Assembly (NCBI GenBank): GCA_964411275.1 | Contig: CAYPKG010000003.1 | Span: 1-64,000 of the forward strand | DNA: 64,000 nt | Direction of reading: 5' to 3' | Origin: CAYPKG01 sp964411275 | GTDB lineage: Bacteria; Bacillota; Clostridia; Christensenellales; CAG-138 | Shown here: one piece after another, positions 60,357-64,000 of the stretch | Position numbering within the stretch: the stretch's first letter is position 1 | Layout of the letters: every line of letters begins with the position of its first letter | Position numbers and translations under genes: made by a program | The notes under the pieces: generated by a model | Seen by the model: only the letters and a program-made list of their open reading frames with translations | The model's database searches: none | What the model was told of the DNA's origin: nothing

Positions 60357-61769
60357 TTAAAGCTGCACCTGCGTTTCGAAGATCCGGTCGCTTTCGCTTC
60401 CATCCCATGTATGAACAATGGCTGCAACACGCTCCCCGCGGGGACACTCTGCGGGTTTTCCAGTCATTCTCTCTGCGCGCTTCACCAAGTCTGCGATCTC
60501 ACATACGGGTAGCCCTGCACACTGTAGCCGCTCTTTTAGATCTCTTCGTTGCGGGTTCACAGCCAAACCATATTGAGTGACCAGTAAGTCTACAACATTT
60601 CCCGGCGTGGTGATGCAGTTCACATGCTCAACCACAATGGGAATCCGCCCGCGAATTAAAGGAGTGGTAATAATCGCCAGCTTACATCCAGCTGCAATAT
60701 CGCTATGTCCGCCGGATCCCCCCATAATTCTGCCAAAGGAATCGGTGTGAACATTTACGTTGAAGTCTGCGTCAATCTGTGTCGCTCCAAGGATTGCTGC
60801 ATCAAGTTGCTTTACAGCACAACCCTTGCCCAGCATATAGGCATAATGTGCCCCGTCCACCTCATGATGCCTTGGGTTATCGCGAACCGACTGCGTTGCA
60901 CGGATATCGAAATCCTGTACATCCATAAGGGCTGACAAGCAACCGCTTTCCAGTAAATCCACCAACGCACCCGTGATGCCTCCCAGGCCAAAGCCGCCTT
61001 TAATCCCTTTCTCCAGCATGATTTCTTTTACAAAGGATGCCACAGAAAGAGCGATCCCGCTGCTGCCCATTTGAAAGGAAAACCCATCCTTAAGCAAGCC
61101 CGAAGCATCGATGGCTTTTGCCGCATATTCCGCAATCTTTAAATATGCTGGATTGTTGGAAGGGCGTATGGGGCCAGTAGCGATACCCGCCGGATCTCCA
61201 ATAGATGGAAGCTCTACCACGTAATCCACTTGGGTTTCCGGAATGGAAAAATCAACAAGAGGATATTCCATCACCGTGTCCGTAATGATGATAACACTAT
61301 CGGCGCATGCTGCATCCATTATGCCATAACCGAAGGAACCAAAGGGTGCTTTTCCGTATTTACCCGAACAGTTTCCCATGCAATCGCTGGCAGATGCCGT
61401 TAGGAAGGCCACGTCAATATGATCCTTTCCCTCAGAAAGCCGACCCGCTCGTCCTCCATGGGTTTCAAATATCACCGGCTGCTCCATGGGGTTCTCTGTA
61501 AGATATCTGCCAATCGATCTATCGATAAAACTTGTGATAATTCCGCTAACAAGTCCGCTGCGGATATGCTCCACCATTGGGGCGTGGACTTTATGGAGGG
61601 AGGATGCGTTTATCGTCAGCCCACGAAAGCCCATCTCAGCCAAAGTATCCATTACATAATTAATGACAAGGTCGCCATTGCGCAAATGATGATGGAAGGA
61701 GATGGTCATGCCGTCCCGAAGGCCACTCGCTCGGATTGCTTCTTTTAAGGAAGATTGCAGTTTGCTCAT
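60357..61769 (-). CDS. citF: Citrate (or citramalate) lyase alpha subunit, CoA transferase
   Basis: A 470-residue protein matching CitF: ISFHHHLRNGD near the start, HIDVAFLTASASDCMGNCSG, FQMGSSGIALS, DVQDFDIRATQSVRDNP and GRIMGGSGGHSDIAAG. The alpha subunit exchanges the acyl group on the thioester of the gamma subunit. The ATG at 61769 follows GGAGGAAA. Between it and the N run (61770-61804) the frame stays open because the end of citE lies in the gap. Confidence 0.92.
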   Translation of the reverse strand: MSKLQSSLKEAIRASGLRDGMTISFHHHLRNGDLVINYVMDTLAEMGFRGLTINASSLHKVHAPMVEHIRSGLVSGIITSFIDRSIGRYLTENPMEQPVIFETHGGRAGRLSEGKDHIDVAFLTASASDCMGNCSGKYGKAPFGSFGYGIMDAACADSVIIITDTVMEYPLVDFSIPETQVDYVVELPSIGDPAGIATGPIRPSNNPAYLKIAEYAAKAIDASGLLKDGFSFQMGSSGIALSVASFVKEIMLEKGIKGGFGLGGITGALVDLLESGCLSALMDVQDFDIRATQSVRDNPRHHEVDGAHYAYMLGKGCAVKQLDAAILGATQIDADFNVNVHTDSFGRIMGGSGGHSDIAAGCKLAIITTPLIRGRIPIVVEHVNCITTPGNVVDLLVTQYGLAVNPQRRDLKERLQCAGLPVCEIADLVKRAERMTGKPAECPRGERVAAIVHTWDGSESDRIFETQVQL

Positions 61770-61804
61770 CTTGGGTTTCCTCCATTGATTTTCTCCGCCG
61801 CTTC

Positions 61805-61814
61805 NNNNNNNNNN
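61805..61814. other. Assembly gap (10 N) at the citE-citF junction
   Basis: Ten N of unknown true length, next to a long inverted repeat (61820-61877) that looks like a contig-end artefact. Confidence 0.97.
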
Positions 61815-62687
61815 ATCTGCCGGTTGTTGCAAGGGCTTGTCCGCTTCAAGAAGCTGACAAGCCCTTGCAACAACCGGCGCATCGATCATCTTCCCGTTTA
61901 GAGAAATCGCGCCCTTTCCGGCTTTCTTTCCCTCCTCATAGGCCGCAAGCACCGCGTTTGCGTGGTCAATTTCCGCCTCTGTGGGGCTAAACACCCGGTT
62001 CACCGCAGCAATATGTCTGGGACTGATCACAGCCTTGCCCGTAAACCCCAATTTTTTAGCCAGCAGCGTGTCCTTCTCAAGTCCTTCTATATCCTCCACG
62101 TCGGTAAAGGGCGTATCATAAGCTTCGATTCCCACAGCCCGCGCAGCGCAAAGCAAGCGGCAACGGCTATATAGGATTTCCGCTCCCTCTTTCGTACGCT
62201 TACAGTGAAGGCTTGCAGAAAGATCCTCGGCTCCCAGATATAAGGCGCACACCCGTTTTGATGCCTGGGCAATCTCAAAGGCATTCTCAATGCCCAGGGC
62301 GGTTTCCAACAGGGGCATCAGCCGGATCTTGCCTGGTTTCAATCCGTTTTCCTGCTCCACCTCTGTCATAAAGCTGTCGAGTATCCGAATATCCTCTGCG
62401 CATCCAACCTTGGTTGGAAGAATAATATCCGGCTTGGCAGGAATCATCTGCCGTAAATCTTCCTGCCAAAATGGCGTAGACAGATCGTTAATTCGCACAA
62501 TGATCTCATGCCCGCTAAAGTCCAGCGCCTTGAGCACATTTCGCACAAGCGTTCGCGCCGCGTCTTTCTCTTCCGGAACAACCGCATCCTCCAGATCAAA
62601 AATCAGGCTGTCGGCGTCCATTGTCTCACCGTTGAGCAGCATCTTGGGGGAATTCCCAGGTAAAAACAACATACTTCTGCGCATCAT
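61815..62687 (-). CDS. citE: Citrate (or citramalate) lyase beta subunit, 3' end lost in gap
   Basis: About 290 residues of a CitE protein: RRSMLFLPGNSPKML, FDLEDAVVPEEKDAAR (Asp/Glu metal ligands), LPLLETALGIENAFEI region, LGAEDLSASL and ISPRHIAAVNRVFSPTEAEI. It cleaves the acyl-CoA-type intermediate into acetyl-ACP and a 2-oxoacid. The last credible residues are IDAPVVARACQLLEA; what follows (DKPLQQPAD) is an inverted copy of the preceding bases and probably not real. The start overlaps citD by four bases. Confidence 0.88.
61820..61877. repeat. Near-perfect inverted repeat beside the assembly gap
   Basis: Arms 61820-61841 and 61856-61877 are perfectly complementary over 22 bp; after one mismatch (61842/61855), GCTTC/GAAGC extends the stem with a loop of AA. 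It lies in coding sequence at the contig edge, where the right arm encodes normal CitE residues and the left arm its mirror. Likely a fold-back artefact. Confidence 0.9.
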
Positions 62688-62962
62688 TCATTTCCTCCTG
62701 TGCGCGCAGCCCGCAAAAGCGCCGTTTCCGTTCTCGCTGCGATAACGCAATCAAGAGCACTGTAGTCCTGCGCCCGCACCCTCACGCCTTCAAAGTTCAA
62801 TGCCTCCACAGTGCTGTGAATCGTTTGCTTTATTTGCTCCCCGAAAAGCAGCTTCACAGGGGATCGCAGCTCTATTTCTATGCCCGAGGCAATGGGCGAC
62901 ACCTCAATGACAATATCACTCTTTTCCTCAGTTCCAGCCTTTGCCGTTGCGTTGATTAGCAT
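62684..62962 (-). CDS. citD: Citrate (or citramalate) lyase gamma subunit, acyl carrier
   Basis: A 92-residue CitD-type acyl carrier. The N-terminal AKAGTEEKSDIVIEV carries the serine that receives the phosphoribosyl-dephospho-CoA group (Ser ~15), and the C-terminal ALDCVIAARTETALLRA matches the family. The genes that make and attach the prosthetic group (citC, citG, citX) are not in the window. It overlaps citE by four bases and lies 33 bp after the hydratase gene. Confidence 0.92.
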   Translation of the reverse strand: MLINATAKAGTEEKSDIVIEVSPIASGIEIELRSPVKLLFGEQIKQTIHSTVEALNFEGVRVRAQDYSALDCVIAARTETALLRAARTGGNE

Positions 62963-62995
62963 ATGTAAAATCCTTTCCGTTGAATGGCGGCTTCG

Positions 62996-63604
62996 TCACC
63001 CCATATAATGCTTCAATTTTTCCTTGATCGGTAAAATCGCCGCATCCCGTTTGGAGGCGTAATAGGCCGCGTTTTCCTTAAACAGGTTGTTCCCTTTTGT
63101 ATCAATCGTGACCACCAAGGGTCCAAAGTCCTTCACGCGCATTACCCAAAGAGCCTCCGGAATTCCTAGATCCCGCCATTTCACGTCGATCAACTCCTCC
63201 ACGCAGGAAGCGGCCTTCACGCCGCAACCTCCAGGGAATACACAGTGGATGGTTTTGTATTCCTGGCAGGCCTTAGCGGTCTTCTCTCCCATGGCCCCCT
63301 TGCCAATGATCACCTTTACACCGGTAATTTCAATAAACTCTGCTTCCTCCTGCTCCATGCGGATCGAGGATGTAGGCCCCGCGCAGATGATTTCATTGTG
63401 GCCAGGCGTCTCCCGAACAATGGGGCCGGCATGAAACAGCGCCATGCCGCGAAGATCCACCGGACACTCCATTCCAAGATGCACCACCCGATGGTGTACA
63501 TCATCCCGCCCCGTGGCGAGAATTCCACTGTAATAAATGTAATCCCCCACCTGAATATCCTCGATGTCTTGGACGGTAATGGGCGCCGTCAGATGCTTGC
63601 TCAT
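62996..63604 (-). CDS. Class I fumarase/tartrate dehydratase-type hydratase, beta subunit
   Basis: A 202-residue protein matching the C-terminal (swivel) domain of class I fumarases and TtdB: VGDYIYYSGILATGRDDVHHR, HAGPIV, AGPTSSIRME, IIGKGAMG and GGCGVKAA. With the alpha subunit it forms a [4Fe-4S] hydro-lyase for fumarate, tartrate or mesaconate. Its position beside the lyase genes allows mesaconate hydration as well as fumarate hydration. The start overlaps the alpha-subunit stop by four bases. Confidence 0.88.
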   Translation of the reverse strand: MSKHLTAPITVQDIEDIQVGDYIYYSGILATGRDDVHHRVVHLGMECPVDLRGMALFHAGPIVRETPGHNEIICAGPTSSIRMEQEEAEFIEITGVKVIIGKGAMGEKTAKACQEYKTIHCVFPGGCGVKAASCVEELIDVKWRDLGIPEALWVMRVKDFGPLVVTIDTKGNNLFKENAAYYASKRDAAILPIKEKLKHYMG

Positions 63605-64000
63605 AGTTGAACCCCCTCATAATTCGACAGCGTGTAATTTAGATCCCGGTCAAAACGGATGAATCCCCTTCGGTGGGCATAGCATGCAAGATTAACAGCC
63701 ACAGCCAGCGTAGCCGTGTGACGGCCGGAGGACTCCACATGTACAGCCATTGCATAAGCCTTCCCCTTCAGGCCCTGAGCACCGATGCCAAGGCTATTGA
63801 CCCCTTCGAGGAGCATGCGTTCCAGCTCGGCGCCCTTCTCATCTTTATGGTGGGTGCCGATCGGACGAAGATACGCTTTCTTGGAAAGCACTGCTGCGTT
63901 CTCAATGTTTTCTCCAAGGCCAACGCCGATGATCATTGGAGGGCAGGCATTAATCCCCAAGCCCATAACTGCGTCAAACACCAAATCAGCAATAACAGGA
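63601..64000 (-). CDS. Class I hydratase alpha subunit, partial (runs off window)
   Basis: The last ~132 residues of an alpha subunit (TtdA/FumA N-terminal type); the frame is still open at 64000, so the start lies outside the window. Visible motifs are INACPPMIIGVGLGENIENAA, which holds a cluster-binding cysteine, LRPIGTHHKDEKGAELE, and GIGAQGLKGKAYAMAVHVESSGRHTATLAVAVNLACYAHRRG. Coupled to the beta subunit by a four-base overlap. Confidence 0.88.
   Translation of the reverse strand, partial: PVIADLVFDAVMGLGINACPPMIIGVGLGENIENAAVLSKKAYLRPIGTHHKDEKGAELERMLLEGVNSLGIGAQGLKGKAYAMAVHVESSGRHTATLAVAVNLACYAHRRGFIRFDRDLNYTLSNYEGVQL

Noticed and set aside
1..64000. CRISPR arrays, prophage or transposase genes
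   Set aside because: No regularly spaced repeats, cas genes, phage structural genes or transposase motifs were seen.

Overview
The window looks like a scaffold from a GC-rich, endospore-forming, anaerobic member of the Clostridia, probably metagenome-assembled. It has a GerA/GerB/GerC-type germinant receptor operon, Gram-positive lipoproteins, the Firmicutes synteny block decarboxylase - holB - ricT, Shine-Dalgarno sites close to AGGAGG, iron-sulfur enzymes and two 10-base N gaps (23843-23852 and 61805-61814).

Layout. 0-5 kb: a small membrane protein gene behind a strong palindromic operator-like site, then gerA-gerB-gerC plus an unlisted 52-residue two-helix membrane protein. 4.7-10.7 kb (minus strand): acetyltransferase, ferredoxin, ricT/PSP1, holB, HAD phosphatase, Orn/Lys/Arg decarboxylase, membrane protein. 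11-13.4 kb: tRNA-Asn with a 109-bp partial duplication downstream and two AT-leaning genes (XRE regulator, lipoprotein) that look acquired. 13.4-20.7 kb: lipoprotein, MBL hydrolase, membrane protein and an AfuABC-type ABC importer. 20.7-40.8 kb: a large catabolic island.

The island is the most interesting part. It combines the AfuABC-type importer (a type known to move phosphorylated sugars), five HAD phosphatase-like paralogues all with DxGxT instead of DxDxT, a PHP phosphoesterase, a circularly permuted iPGM-type phosphomutase, two PfkB kinases, and a Thermotoga-type inositol route: IolG, IolM, IolN, IolO, UxaE and an SDR mannonate oxidoreductase, followed by 6-phosphogluconate dehydrogenase and a LarA-like epimerase. 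A LacI-family regulator sits in the middle. CGCAAACGTTTGCG-like operators lie directly downstream of near-consensus sigma-A promoters (TTGACA-N17-TATAAT type) in front of the importer, one HAD gene, the regulator and the HAD/iPGM operon. I infer uptake of a phosphorylated cyclitol or sugar acid, dephosphorylation, and oxidation to uronates that enter the 2-keto-3-deoxygluconate pathway. UxuA and KDPG aldolase are not in the window.

40.8-54.5 kb: an iron-sulfur aldo/keto reductase, a tocopherol-cyclase-like protein, a TetM-like GTPase fused to a Rae1/YacP-type NYN ribonuclease, then a two-component system and a five-gene transport/envelope operon whose promoter carries a response-regulator-like direct repeat. 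54.4-56.8 kb: two small conserved proteins and dnaX. 56.9-64 kb (minus strand, less GC-rich): a frameshifted 2-hydroxyacid dehydrogenase, an AEC transporter, a MalY-like PLP enzyme, citrate (or citramalate) lyase subunits, and a class I fumarase-type hydratase that runs off the window.
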